Counted from the first letter of the stretch, positions 45,869 through 54,719 are shown. The stretch: DNA of 64,000 nucleotides from CBDCUE01 sp965222515 (GCA_965222515.1 CBDCUE010000006.1:1-64000); one strand, 5' to 3'. Made by a program: numbers and translations. Notes: generated from the letters alone by a model not told the origin.

Positions 45869-46184
45869 TAATGGAGCTTCGCTCCATAGGTATTTATAAA
45901 ATAAAAATAAGAAGTTGATATTATTGTAAGGAGGTTTTATAATAAGTTTATGGAACAGGCAGAGGTGCCGATGACCATAAATGAAGATAAAAACTAGATG
46001 ATTTATTTTTATTTTATCTAGTTTTTTAAATGATAAAATTAGCAATAATTTTATCATTATTTATGTAATTTTATCTCATTATTTGATTTAAAATTACAAA
46101 GGTTTTAATGGTTTTTTTTAGGAACAAATTAAAGGCAAATTCTATCTTAAATTTTTCTAAAACCTGTCCAGTCAAAAGGGCTCA

Positions 46185-46298
46185 CCATACTTGGTATGTT
46201 CTTAAATCATCAATTGAATTTATTGCTATAAAATCATTCGCTAAACTGCTTTGATGAGTTATTATAAATGCTATAAAAATTAAAAATGCTTTTAACAT
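46185..46298 (-). pseudogene. 5' fragment of a second toxin-type gene, cut by the IS3 element
   Basis: From the ATG at 46298 it encodes MLKAFLIFIAFIITHQSSL and FIAINSIDDLRTY, a signal peptide and start closely like those of the gene at 47098-48537 (MLKTFIIFITFLINTQ, FIAINSIDTIGLY). The upstream sequence (TTTTATCTTTTCTTATTTTGATAGA region) is shared too. It ends at the IS3 boundary. So the locus once held at least two members of this secreted family. Confidence 0.75.
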
Positions 46299-46436
46299 TA
46301 TTCTTTCTTTCTGTTTTTTTAAAATTTAACTTTTTTAGTATCTTTTATCTTTTCTTATTTTGATAGAGATTTTTTAATCTTTTTTAAAATCTTCTTTTTC
46401 AAATTCTTCTAAACAAAAATCTTCTTTTCATAGTCT

Positions 46437-47093
46437 TTAGCCCTTATAAATGTTCTTACTTGGATCTTTTAATCCATCTCCTGTATCACAATTATACCAA
46501 TCTCCCTTAAGGGATTTGCAAGATTTCTTATATTCTTCTATCTCTTTCTTGCTCATATCCTCCATATCTTCTTCATCCTCCTCTCCATCATAATACCAAT
46601 AGGCTGATGGAAACAAACAATCAAAATGTGCATCTAAAAAAAATTCAAAATCTATATAATCCACTTCTTTTTGAAATTCCTTCTCATCTCCTTCTTTTGG
46701 GAGTATCTCTCCAAAAATTCTAATAGTCTCTTCTATTGATATATTCTTATCAAGCTTTATAATATCTGTTGCTGTAAGAGCTTTATAAGGAAAAACTAAA
46801 TCTTCTGATCTAAAACAATCTCTTACTGGATCTCTTTCTTTATATTCTTTTATACAAAATTTTCTTGCTATTTCCCTTCCAAACCTCAATAACCCCTTCC
46901 TCATATAATATTCTATTAATTCCAAAAATAATTGTTTTCTTACTTGAAAGGCTAGATTGAGATCACATACTGAATTATTTACATGCATCCATAAATCCCA
47001 AGGGTTGGCATTATGCTCTTTCATAATATCTTCTAATTTATCTACCTCATATTCTTCTAAAAAATATTGTTTATATTGTCCTAAAAATATCAT
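46437..47093 (-). CDS. candidate immunity protein for the adjacent secreted toxin
   Basis: 218 aa, no signal peptide, acidic (a Glu/Asp run near residues 170-180). NANPWDLWMHVNNSV.., a Leu/Phe-rich helix with LLRFG, and SIEETIRIFGEILPKEGDE recall DUF596-type immunity proteins, but that is a resemblance only. It begins 4 bases after the stop of the toxin-like gene and is on the same strand, the normal arrangement of a toxin-immunity pair. No paralogue is seen in the array upstream. Confidence 0.5.
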   Translation of the reverse strand: MIFLGQYKQYFLEEYEVDKLEDIMKEHNANPWDLWMHVNNSVCDLNLAFQVRKQLFLELIEYYMRKGLLRFGREIARKFCIKEYKERDPVRDCFRSEDLVFPYKALTATDIIKLDKNISIEETIRIFGEILPKEGDEKEFQKEVDYIDFEFFLDAHFDCLFPSAYWYYDGEEDEEDMEDMSKKEIEEYKKSCKSLKGDWYNCDTGDGLKDPSKNIYKG

Positions 47094-47097
47094 AATT

Positions 47098-48537
47098 TTA
47101 ATCTGTAAATTTTATTTCATATTTTATATATTTATTTGCTCTATTAGGATTTGGCTTCATAATATCAATATTCAAATTACCTGGATTGCTTGTTGATACT
47201 CTTCTTATCTTTATTTTTGTTCCGTCAGAATGAGTATATACATCTATAGGTTCTCCTTGTTTTGTATGCTCTTTTTTCTTCGTCGCTCCCTCAGTAAATT
47301 TCTTAATAACCTCTTGTTGCTTTTTTTTACTTACTCCCTCATACATCCTTGCTCCTTTCGGTCCTTTCTTCTCATGTTGTTTCCCCTTTATTATCTCTCC
47401 ATCTCCTAAATCTAAATCTATTGCATTTCTCTTATTTCCTGCATCACTATCTCTCATAAAGTCATTTACTATATCTAAACTATTTCTTCTTTTTTTCTTA
47501 TTTGTTTCTTTATCATCAGGATCCTGATTATCATTGTTTCCTCCTCCTGTTGTTATTATTCTTGTTTCTTGCTTTTTATCTTCTTCTTTATTTTCTACTG
47601 CTTCTTCTTTTGGTGCTTCTTCTTGGTTTAATGTTTCTGTTATTTTTTCTCCTGTTACTAATGCTTTTGCTACATCTATTGCTTTCTTAGCACCTTTTAT
47701 TACTCCATTTCTACAAGTGCTGTTTTTTGCACAAGCTGCACCAGAAGCAACAATAACACCTCCATAATTTGCCTTATCATTTGCATTTCTTACACTCTTA
47801 TTTCCATTTCTTAATACCTTATTATTACTAGCCGTATGCTCATTATTCCAATCCGCACTTGTTCTTGTATTCGTATTAACATTGCCATTCGCAGCATTAT
47901 TATAATCCCAAACCTTCTGTGCATAATCTCCTCTTCTCTTCGCTGTCTTCTCATTATCTTTATGTGTTTCATGGTTTGTTCCCTCATGATATAAAACATT
48001 TATCACCTCTCCACTATTTGCTAAATCTGTATTTGCTGTGTTTACATTTATTTTACTTTCTCCTGTGTCTTTATCATAATATGCTGATCCCTTTGACTGA
48101 GCTTTATCCTGCGATAATATCACCTCTCCATCATGACCATCAGCATTATTCGCATTTGCATCATCTACCGTTTTTTGTGCCGTTGCTTGAACTTCTTCTG
48201 GAGTATAGTTTGTCAAACCATTCATCTTATCCGTCGTCTCTTGATCTTTTTGTGTTGTTTCTATCCCATTCACTACACCCAAATTAATCTCCTTCTGATC
48301 TTTATAACTACTATCTTTTCCATTCAATCTTACATTATCATATGCCGCCGTTAAAAATGCTTTTTTTGTAATGCCTTCTTGATTGGCTTTCTTTATGTTT
48401 ATTCCAGTGGTTTCTTCTGTTACTGCCCTTTCTTGGTATAACCCTATTGTATCAATTGAATTTATAGCAATAAAATTACCAAAACTTAATTGTGTATTTA
48501 TTAAAAATGTTATGAAAATTATAAATGTTTTTAACAT
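47098..48537 (-). CDS. secreted polymorphic-toxin-like protein
   Basis: 479 aa. A signal peptide (MLKTFIIFITFLINTQLSFG) is followed by a short N-terminal region. NVNTANTDLANSGEVINVLYHEGTNHETHKD near residues 164-194 resembles the pre-toxin segment of CdiA/haemagglutinin proteins (HEGTNH motif). Then come a Gly/Ala patch with two Cys (CAKNSTC), a Glu/Lys-rich linker, and a basic C-terminal domain (GPKGARMYEGVSKKKQQEV..IKIRRVSTSNP) that I take as the toxic part; its activity is unknown. It lacks the long filament of CDI proteins, so it is a short form. Next to a candidate immunity gene. Confidence 0.55.
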   Translation of the reverse strand: MLKTFIIFITFLINTQLSFGNFIAINSIDTIGLYQERAVTEETTGINIKKANQEGITKKAFLTAAYDNVRLNGKDSSYKDQKEINLGVVNGIETTQKDQETTDKMNGLTNYTPEEVQATAQKTVDDANANNADGHDGEVILSQDKAQSKGSAYYDKDTGESKINVNTANTDLANSGEVINVLYHEGTNHETHKDNEKTAKRRGDYAQKVWDYNNAANGNVNTNTRTSADWNNEHTASNNKVLRNGNKSVRNANDKANYGGVIVASGAACAKNSTCRNGVIKGAKKAIDVAKALVTGEKITETLNQEEAPKEEAVENKEEDKKQETRIITTGGGNNDNQDPDDKETNKKKRRNSLDIVNDFMRDSDAGNKRNAIDLDLGDGEIIKGKQHEKKGPKGARMYEGVSKKKQQEVIKKFTEGATKKKEHTKQGEPIDVYTHSDGTKIKIRRVSTSNPGNLNIDIMKPNPNRANKYIKYEIKFTD

Positions 48538-48645
48538 TGTTTTTGCTTACTGTTTTTTTTGATATTGAACTTTTTTATTATCTGTTATCTTTTCTTATTT
48601 TGATAGATGTTTGTTGTTTTTAGGGAGCGTTAAATCTATTTGTTT

Positions 48646-48980
48646 TTAGTTTTCATATTCCTTCCAAACTTTGAAAGATTTTACTTGGTATTTGAGCCAA
48701 TTATTTCTTTCAAAATCCTTAATGACTACAAAGACATGATCTAACAATCTGTCTTCATTTTCAAAGCTAATTTTATGTTTATACTATTTTAATTTTATAA
48801 TTGACCTATAGCCTTCAATCTGCTCAGCATAAATTGCTTTTTTTAATAATCTGTTAGCTATGGCTAGCAAATCATTAAAAAAAACAATTTCTACTAAACA
48901 TCTTTTTGGCTATAGGTCAATTATAAAATTAAAATAGTATTAGTAGCTTTTCTAATCTGACACTTAAGATTTTCTATTCC
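48646..48980 (-). pseudogene. C-terminal remnant of another protein, split by the MITE
   Basis: Reading on both sides of the MITE and removing one TTA copy gives one frame: LYYGIENLKCQIRKATKHK, then ISFENEDRLLDHVFVVIKD and FKVWKEYEN to the stop at 48646. No start is present; the array begins at the other side (about 48979). By size and place it could be the tail of an immunity protein from a lost module, but I do not recognise it. Confidence 0.55.
48782..48939. mobile_element. 158-bp MITE, copy 2 (inside the remnant)
   Basis: Same element as at 11818-11975 in opposite orientation, with the same 158-bp length, about 32-bp terminal repeats, and TTA duplications at 48779-48781 and 48940-48942. 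The internal AGCCATAGCTAAC palindrome is conserved. Few differences from copy 1 mean recent activity. Deleting it with one TTA joins the flanking reading frame exactly. Confidence 0.88.
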
Positions 48981-49029
48981 ATAATATAAATGTTCTTGCT
49001 GTTTTTTGCACAAATTTCTTTAAAAATTC
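48979..49029 (-). pseudogene. toxin-tail fragment 0 (broken at the array edge)
   Basis: Only the first 17 codons of the tail (KKFVQKTARTFILW) survive before the sequence leaves the repeat and enters the MITE-split remnant. No immunity gene follows, so this is the damaged downstream end of the array. Confidence 0.6.
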
Positions 49030-49169
49030 CTATTTCTAATAGATTATTTTAAAATAATAAAATTATCAACTTCTATTATGTTTAAATTTATTTTAATAGA
49101 TCTTTTATATAAAATTCCTTTTATTATTTTATCCTCAAATTATCATTTTTTACCCATACTCACTTACTG

Positions 49170-49667
49170 CTATTTTGTCCAACCTATACAATCCAATATC
49201 TCTCCTGTATCTATGTCTATTAAATAATTAAAACCATTCTGTAATCCCGCACTAAATTCACATTTTGATAAATCTAAATTAGGCTCATCTATCTCTATTT
49301 CATGTTTATCTACCATTATTGCATATTCCTTAATAACTTTTCCATTTTCTTTTATTTCAATAGCCATTCCTACATATACACTATCTTCTTTATACCCCTT
49401 ATGATTATATTCTGCTACTTGCCATAATAATTTTCCTGTCTGTTTGCTGTAGCAAAAGAGATTTTCTCTTACTCGTTCTTCAGGAGTGGCATCTCTTGGT
49501 GAAATATTTTCTATTTTTTCTCTTGCATAAAAAGCTAAATTTAACCAATTAACTAAAAAGATTATTCTATCGGGTAATTCTATATATGATAATATTCTAC
49601 TTTTAAAATCTACCTTAAATTTACCAAACTTTGCTATACTTCTATTTTTATTTAATTTGATGCTCAT
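49170..49667 (-). CDS. immunity-like protein, array copy 1
   Basis: 165 aa, no signal peptide, cytosolic. All copies share MSIKLNKNRSIAKFGKF at the start, the middle strand NLFCYSKQTGKLLWQVAEYN and the end LIDIDTGEILDCIGWTK, a pattern of short beta strands common in immunity proteins (..YCYD..G.LLWQI.. and ..IDI.TG.IL..). I do not know a named family. Alleles: SRILSYIEL, NWLNLAFY, ERVREN, EDSVYVGMAIEI, VIKEYAI, DEP, NGFNYL. The protein is identical to copy 5. Stop of the tail fragment lies 7 bases upstream of the ATG. Confidence 0.72.
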   Translation of the reverse strand: MSIKLNKNRSIAKFGKFKVDFKSRILSYIELPDRIIFLVNWLNLAFYAREKIENISPRDATPEERVRENLFCYSKQTGKLLWQVAEYNHKGYKEDSVYVGMAIEIKENGKVIKEYAIMVDKHEIEIDEPNLDLSKCEFSAGLQNGFNYLIDIDTGEILDCIGWTK

Positions 49668-49674
49668 ATAATTT

Positions 49675-49872
49675 TTATTGTAAAGGTTTTGTATTTAAAT
49701 ACCATTCAGGTTTTATTTCTTGCAATATCTCTGTCTGTAGTCCTTCTCCTTGTCCAAAACTATTACTCCCTGCTCTTCCTGTTCTTATCTCTCTATTTTT
49801 AGGCAATTTTACATCCGTTACCCATAATATAAATGTTCTTGCTGTTTTTTGCACAGATTTCTTTAAAAATTC
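49675..49872 (-). pseudogene. toxin-tail fragment of unit 1
   Basis: Open from the TAG at 49873-49875 to a stop at 49675-49677, 65 codons; no ATG, a GTG at 49854 could start 59 residues. ARTFILWVTDVKLPKN then REIRTGRAGSNSFGQGEGL QTEI resembles the last part of NAD-hydrolase (TNT-type) toxins, which have a FGQ..GG.Q block. End: LQEIKPEWYLNTKPLQ. The first half of any toxin domain is missing. Confidence 0.55.
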
Positions 49873-49883
49873 CTATTTCTAAT

Positions 49884-49912
49884 AGATTATTTTAAAATAA
49901 TAAAATTATCAA
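49884..49912 (-). promoter_or_regulatory. unit promoter with 16-bp palindromic operator (representative)
   Basis: On the minus strand TTGATA (49912-49907) and TAATCT (49889-49884) are 17 bases apart. A perfect palindrome ATTATTTTAAAATAAT (49886-49901) lies between and overlaps them. Start of transcription would be just before the tail fragment. The same site recurs in each unit, for example at 49041, 50727, 51570, 52400, 53243, 54086, 54929, 55772, 56615, 59129, 59972, 60810, 61653 and 62502 (first base). Confidence 0.45.
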
Positions 49913-50012
49913 CTTCTATTATGTTTAAATTTATTTTAATAGATCTTTTATATAAAATTCCTTTTATTATTTTATCCTCAAATTATCATTTTTTACCCAT
50001 ACTCACTTACTG

Positions 50013-50510
50013 CTATTTTGTCCAACCTATACAATCCAATATCTCTCCTGTATCTATGTCTATTAAATACTCAAAACCATTCTGTAATCCCGCACTAAAT
50101 TCACATTTTGATAAATCTAAATTAGGCTTATCTATCTCTATTTCATGTTTATCTACCATTATTGCATATCTCTTCACAACTTTTCCATTTTCTTTTATTT
50201 CAATAGCCATTCCTACATATACACTATCTTCTTTATACCCCTTATGATTATATTCTGCTACTTGCCATAATAATTTTCCTGTCTGTTTGCTGTAGCAAAA
50301 GAGATTTTCTCTTACTCGTTCTTCAGGAGTGGCATCTCTTGGTGAAATATTTTCTATTTTTTCTCTTGCATAAAAAGCTAAATTTAACCAATTAACTAAA
50401 AAGATTATTCTATCGGGTAATTCTATATATGATAATATTCTACTTTTAAAATCTACCTTAAATTTACCAAACTTTGCTATACTTCTATTTTTATTTAATT
50501 TGATGCTCAT
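50013..50510 (-). CDS. immunity-like protein, array copy 2
   Basis: 165 aa. Same N-terminal half as copy 1 (SRILSYIEL, NWLNLAFY, ERVREN, EDSVYVGMAIEI), but VVKRYAI, DKP and NGFEYLIDID in the C-terminal half, the allele set of copies 6 and 7. Confidence 0.72.
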   Translation of the reverse strand: MSIKLNKNRSIAKFGKFKVDFKSRILSYIELPDRIIFLVNWLNLAFYAREKIENISPRDATPEERVRENLFCYSKQTGKLLWQVAEYNHKGYKEDSVYVGMAIEIKENGKVVKRYAIMVDKHEIEIDKPNLDLSKCEFSAGLQNGFEYLIDIDTGEILDCIGWTK

Positions 50511-50517
50511 ATAATTT

Positions 50518-50715
50518 TTATTGTAAAGGTTTTGTATTTAAATACCATTTAGGTTCTATTTTTTGCAATATCTCTGTCTGTAGTCCTTCTCCTTGCCCAA
50601 AACTATTACTCCCTGCTCTTCCTGTTCTTATCTCTCTATTTTTAGGCAATTCTACATCCGTTACCCATAATATAAATGTTCTTGCTGTTTTTTGCACAAA
50701 TTTCTTTAAAAATTC
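50518..50715 (-). pseudogene. toxin-tail fragment of unit 2
   Basis: 65 codons. Tail alleles VELPKN, REI, and end LQKIEPKWYLNTKPLQ. Confidence 0.5.
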
Positions 50716-50855
50716 CTATTTCTAATAGATTATTTTAAAATAATAAAATTATCAACTTCTATTATGTTTAAATTTATTTTAATAGATCTTTTATATAAAA
50801 TTCCTTTTATTATTTTATCCTCAAATTATCATTTTTTACCCATACTCACTTACTG

Positions 50856-51353
50856 CTATTTTGTCCAACCTATACAATCCAATATCTCTCCTGTATCTAT
50901 GTCTATTAAATACTCAAAACCATTATGTAATCCCGCACTAAATTCACATTTTGATAAATCTAAATTAGGCTTATCTATCTCTATTTCATGTTTATCTACC
51001 ATTATTGCATATTCCTTAATAACTTTTCCATTTTCTTTTATTTCAATACCCATTCCTACATATACACTTTTCACTTTATACCCCTTATGATTATATTCTG
51101 CTACTTGCCATAATAATTTTCCTGTCTGTTTGCTGTAGCAAAAGAGATTTTCTCTTACTCGTTCTTCAGGAGTGGCATCTCTTGGTGAAATATTTTCTAT
51201 TTTTTCTCTTGCATAAAAAGCTAAATTTAACCAATTAACTAAAAAGATTATTCTATCGGGTAATTCTATATATGATAATATTCTACTTTTAAAATCTACC
51301 TTAAATTTACCAAACTTTGCTATACTTCTATTTTTATTTAATTTGATGCTCAT
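50856..51353 (-). CDS. immunity-like protein, array copy 3
   Basis: 165 aa. SRILSYIEL, NWLNLAFY, ERVREN as in copies 1 and 2, then VKSVYVGMGIEI, VIKEYAI, DKP, and a unique AGLHNGFEYL (His in place of Gln). Confidence 0.72.
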   Translation of the reverse strand: MSIKLNKNRSIAKFGKFKVDFKSRILSYIELPDRIIFLVNWLNLAFYAREKIENISPRDATPEERVRENLFCYSKQTGKLLWQVAEYNHKGYKVKSVYVGMGIEIKENGKVIKEYAIMVDKHEIEIDKPNLDLSKCEFSAGLHNGFEYLIDIDTGEILDCIGWTK

Positions 51354-51360
51354 ATAATTT

Positions 51361-51558
51361 TTATTGTAAAGGTTTTGTATTTAAATACCATTCAGATTTT
51401 ATTTTTTGCAATATCTCTGTCTGTAGTCCTTCTCCTTGTCCAAAACTATTACTCCCTGCTCTTCCTGTTCTTATCTCTCTATTTTTAGGCAATTCTACAT
51501 CCGTTACCCATAATATAAATGTTCTTGCTGTTTTTTGCACAAATTTCTTTAAAAATTC
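51361..51558 (-). pseudogene. toxin-tail fragment of unit 3
   Basis: 65 codons. Alleles VELPKN, REI, end LQKIKSEWYLNTKPLQ. Confidence 0.5.
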
Positions 51559-51679
51559 CTATTTCTAATAGATTATTTTAAAATAATAAAATTATCAACT
51601 TCTATTATGTTTAAATTTATTTTAATAGATCTTTTATATAAAATTCCTTTTATTATTTTTTACCCATACTCACTTACTG

Positions 51680-52183
51680 CTATTTTGTCCAACCTATACA
51701 ATCCAATATCTCTCCTGTATTTATGTCTATTAAATACTTAAAACCATTCTGTAATCCCGCAATAAATTCACATTTTGATAAATCTAAATTAGGCTCATCT
51801 ATCTCTATTTCATCTTTATCTACCATTATTGCATATCTCTTCACAACTTTTCCATTTTCTTTTATATAAAATCTCATTCCTACATATACACTATCTTCTT
51901 TATACCCCTTATGATTATATTCTGCTACTTGCCATAATAATTTTCCTGTCTGTTTGCTGTAGCAAAAGAGATTTTCTCTTACTCGTTCTTCAGGAGTGGC
52001 TTCTCTTGGCAGAAGTTCCCTTCCTGCTATTTTTTCTCTTTCATGAAAAGCTAAATTTAATGGATTAACTAAAAAAAATATTCTATCAGGTAATGCTATA
52101 TATGATCTTATAGCAGTTTTAAAATCTACTTTAAATTTACCAAACTTTGCTATACTTCTATTTTTATTTAATTTGATGCTCAT
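51680..52183 (-). CDS. immunity-like protein, array copy 4 (long loop)
   Basis: 167 aa. TAIRSYIAL and NPLNLAFHEREKIAGREL, a two-residue longer loop shared only with copy 14. Then EDSVYVGMRFYI, VVKRYAI, KDEIEIDEP, IAGLQNGFKYLIDIN. It also has RIFFLVN where others have RIIFLVN. The non-coding gap on its 3' side is 13 bases shorter than in other units (deletion near 51655), which explains the 830 spacing. Confidence 0.72.
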   Translation of the reverse strand: MSIKLNKNRSIAKFGKFKVDFKTAIRSYIALPDRIFFLVNPLNLAFHEREKIAGRELLPREATPEERVRENLFCYSKQTGKLLWQVAEYNHKGYKEDSVYVGMRFYIKENGKVVKRYAIMVDKDEIEIDEPNLDLSKCEFIAGLQNGFKYLIDINTGEILDCIGWTK

Positions 52184-52190
52184 ATAATTT

Positions 52191-52388
52191 TTATTGTAAA
52201 GGTTTTGTATTTAAATACCATTCAGGTTTTATTTCGTCCAATATCTCTGTCTGTAGTCCTTCTCCTTGCCCAAAACTATTACTCCCTGCTCTTCCTGTTC
52301 TTATATCTCTATTTTTAGGCAATTTTACATCCGTTACCCATAATATAAATGTTCTTGCTGTTTTTTGCACAGATTTCTTTAAAAATTC
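52191..52388 (-). pseudogene. toxin-tail fragment of unit 4
   Basis: 65 codons. Alleles VKLPKN, RDI, end LDEIKPEWYLNTKPLQ. Confidence 0.5.
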
Positions 52389-52528
52389 CTATTTCTAATA
52401 GATTATTTTAAAATAATAAAATTATCAACTTCTATTATGTTTAAATTTATTTTAATAGATCTTTTATATAAAATTCCTTTTATTATTTTATCCTCAAATT
52501 ATCATTTTTTACCCATACTCACTTACTG

Positions 52529-53026
52529 CTATTTTGTCCAACCTATACAATCCAATATCTCTCCTGTATCTATGTCTATTAAATAATTAAAACCATTCTG
52601 TAATCCCGCACTAAATTCACATTTTGATAAATCTAAATTAGGCTCATCTATCTCTATTTCATGTTTATCTACCATTATTGCATATTCCTTAATAACTTTT
52701 CCATTTTCTTTTATTTCAATAGCCATTCCTACATATACACTATCTTCTTTATACCCCTTATGATTATATTCTGCTACTTGCCATAATAATTTTCCTGTCT
52801 GTTTGCTGTAGCAAAAGAGATTTTCTCTTACTCGTTCTTCAGGAGTGGCATCTCTTGGTGAAATATTTTCTATTTTTTCTCTTGCATAAAAAGCTAAATT
52901 TAACCAATTAACTAAAAAGATTATTCTATCGGGTAATTCTATATATGATAATATTCTACTTTTAAAATCTACCTTAAATTTACCAAACTTTGCTATACTT
53001 CTATTTTTATTTAATTTGATGCTCAT
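52529..53026 (-). CDS. immunity-like protein, array copy 5
   Basis: 165 aa, identical in sequence to copy 1 although three different copies lie between them; the flanking tail (unit 5) also matches that of unit 1. This is a segmental duplication of a whole unit. Confidence 0.72.
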   Translation of the reverse strand: MSIKLNKNRSIAKFGKFKVDFKSRILSYIELPDRIIFLVNWLNLAFYAREKIENISPRDATPEERVRENLFCYSKQTGKLLWQVAEYNHKGYKEDSVYVGMAIEIKENGKVIKEYAIMVDKHEIEIDEPNLDLSKCEFSAGLQNGFNYLIDIDTGEILDCIGWTK

Positions 53027-53033
53027 ATAATTT

Positions 53034-53231
53034 TTATTGTAAAGGTTTTGTATTTAAATACCATTCAGGTTTTATTTCTTGCAATATCTCTGTCTGTAGT
53101 CCTTCTCCTTGTCCAAAACTATTACTCCCTGCTCTTCCTGTTCTTATCTCTCTATTTTTAGGCAATTTTACATCCGTTACCCATAATATAAATGTTCTTG
53201 CTGTTTTTTGCACAGATTTCTTTAAAAATTC
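53034..53231 (-). pseudogene. toxin-tail fragment of unit 5
   Basis: 65 codons, alleles VKLPKN, REI, LQEIKPEW, same as unit 1. Confidence 0.5.
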
Positions 53232-53371
53232 CTATTTCTAATAGATTATTTTAAAATAATAAAATTATCAACTTCTATTATGTTTAAATTTATTTTAATA
53301 GATCTTTTATATAAAATTCCTTTTATTATTTTATCCTCAAATTATCATTTTTTACCCATACTCACTTACTG

Positions 53372-53869
53372 CTATTTTGTCCAACCTATACAATCCAATA
53401 TCTCTCCTGTATCTATGTCTATTAAATACTCAAAACCATTCTGTAATCCCGCACTAAATTCACATTTTGATAAATCTAAATTAGGCTTATCTATCTCTAT
53501 TTCATGTTTATCTACCATTATTGCATATCTCTTCACAACTTTTCCATTTTCTTTTATTTCAATAGCCATTCCTACATATACACTTTTCACTTTATACCCC
53601 TTATGATTATATTCTGCTACTTGCCATAATAATTTTCCTGTCTGTTTGCTGTAGCAAAAGAGATTTTCTCTTACTCGTTCTTCAGGAGTGGCATCTCTTG
53701 GTGAAATATTTTCTATTTTCTTTCTTGCATAATAAGCTAAATTTAATGGACTAACTAAAAAGATTATTCTATCAGGTAATGCTATATATGATCTTATAGC
53801 AGTTTTAAAATCTACCTTAAATTTACCAAACTTTGCTATACTTCTATTTTTATTTAATTTGATGCTCAT
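53372..53869 (-). CDS. immunity-like protein, array copy 6
   Basis: 165 aa. TAIRSYIAL and SPLNLAYYARKK in the N-terminal half, ERVREN, then VKSVYVGMAIEI, VVKRYAI, DKP, NGFEYLIDID, the C-terminal set of copy 2 with a different middle block. Confidence 0.72.
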   Translation of the reverse strand: MSIKLNKNRSIAKFGKFKVDFKTAIRSYIALPDRIIFLVSPLNLAYYARKKIENISPRDATPEERVRENLFCYSKQTGKLLWQVAEYNHKGYKVKSVYVGMAIEIKENGKVVKRYAIMVDKHEIEIDKPNLDLSKCEFSAGLQNGFEYLIDIDTGEILDCIGWTK

Positions 53870-53876
53870 ATAATTT

Positions 53877-54074
53877 TTATTGTAAAGGTTTTGTATTTAA
53901 ATACCATTTAGATTCTATTTTTTGCAATATCTCTGTCTGTAGTCCTTCTCCTTGTCCAAAACTATTACTCCCTGCTCTTCCTGTTCTTATCTCTGTATTT
54001 TTAGGCAATTCTACATCCGTTACCCATAATATAAATGTTCTTGCTGTTTTTTGCACAGATTTCTTTAAAAATTC
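53877..54074 (-). pseudogene. toxin-tail fragment of unit 6
   Basis: 65 codons. Alleles VELPKN, TEI, end LQKIESKWYLNTKPLQ. Confidence 0.5.
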
Positions 54075-54214
54075 CTATTTCTAATAGATTATTTTAAAAT
54101 AATAAAATTATCAACCTCTATTATGTTTAAATTTATTTTAATAGATCTTTTATATAAAATTCCTTTTATTATTTTATCCTCAAATTATCATTTTTTACCC
54201 ATACTCACTTACTG

Positions 54215-54712
54215 CTATTTTGTCCAACCTATACAATCCAATATCTCTCCTGTATTTATGTCTATTAAATACTCAAAACCATTCTGTAATCCCGCACTAA
54301 ATTCACATTTTGATAAATCTAAATTAGGCTTATCTATCTCTATTTCATGTTTATCTACCATTATTGCATATCTCTTCACAACTTTTCCATTTTCTTTTAT
54401 TTCAATAGCCATTCCTACATATACACTTTTCACTTTATACCCCTTATGATTATATTCTGCTACTTGCCATAATAATTTTCCTGTCTGTTTGCTGTAGCAA
54501 AAGAGATTTTGTTCTACTTCTTCTTCAGGAGTGGCATCTCTTGGTGAAATATTTTCTATTTTTTCTCTTGCATAAAAAGCTAAATTAAACCAATTAACTA
54601 AAAAGATTATTCTATCAGGTAATTCTATATAAGATAATATTCTACTTTTAAAATCTACCTTAAATTTACCAAACTTTGCTATACTTCTATTTTTATTTAA
54701 TTTGATGCTCAT
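54215..54712 (-). CDS. immunity-like protein, array copy 7
   Basis: 165 aa. SRILSYIEL with NWFNLAFYAREK (Phe for Leu) and EEVEQN in place of ERVREN. Then VKSVYVGMAIEI, VVKRYAI, DKP, NGFEYLIDIN. Confidence 0.72.
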   Translation of the reverse strand: MSIKLNKNRSIAKFGKFKVDFKSRILSYIELPDRIIFLVNWFNLAFYAREKIENISPRDATPEEEVEQNLFCYSKQTGKLLWQVAEYNHKGYKVKSVYVGMAIEIKENGKVVKRYAIMVDKHEIEIDKPNLDLSKCEFSAGLQNGFEYLIDINTGEILDCIGWTK

Positions 54713-54719
54713 ATAATTT

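Larger units (their letters stand above)
44639..46184 (+). mobile_element. IS3-family element (1546 bp, degenerate)
   Basis: The ends carry imperfect inverted repeats: TGAGCCCAAAAAGTTGGACA at 44639 and the complement of TGAGCCCTTTTGACTGGACA ending at 46184. Between them are orfA, a broken orfB and a long 316-bp 3' stretch. That stretch has three perfect hairpins: 45871-45887 (7-bp stem), 45989-46026 (11-bp arms with T-run) and 46029-46058 (13-bp arms, GCAA loop). No target duplication is visible because the flanks come from different genes. Confidence 0.75.

Noticed and set aside
47502..48354. Several plus-strand ORFs opposite the toxin-like gene (Leu/Phe-rich)
   Set aside because: They are low-complexity shadows of the Lys/Glu/Asn-rich toxin coding sequence.
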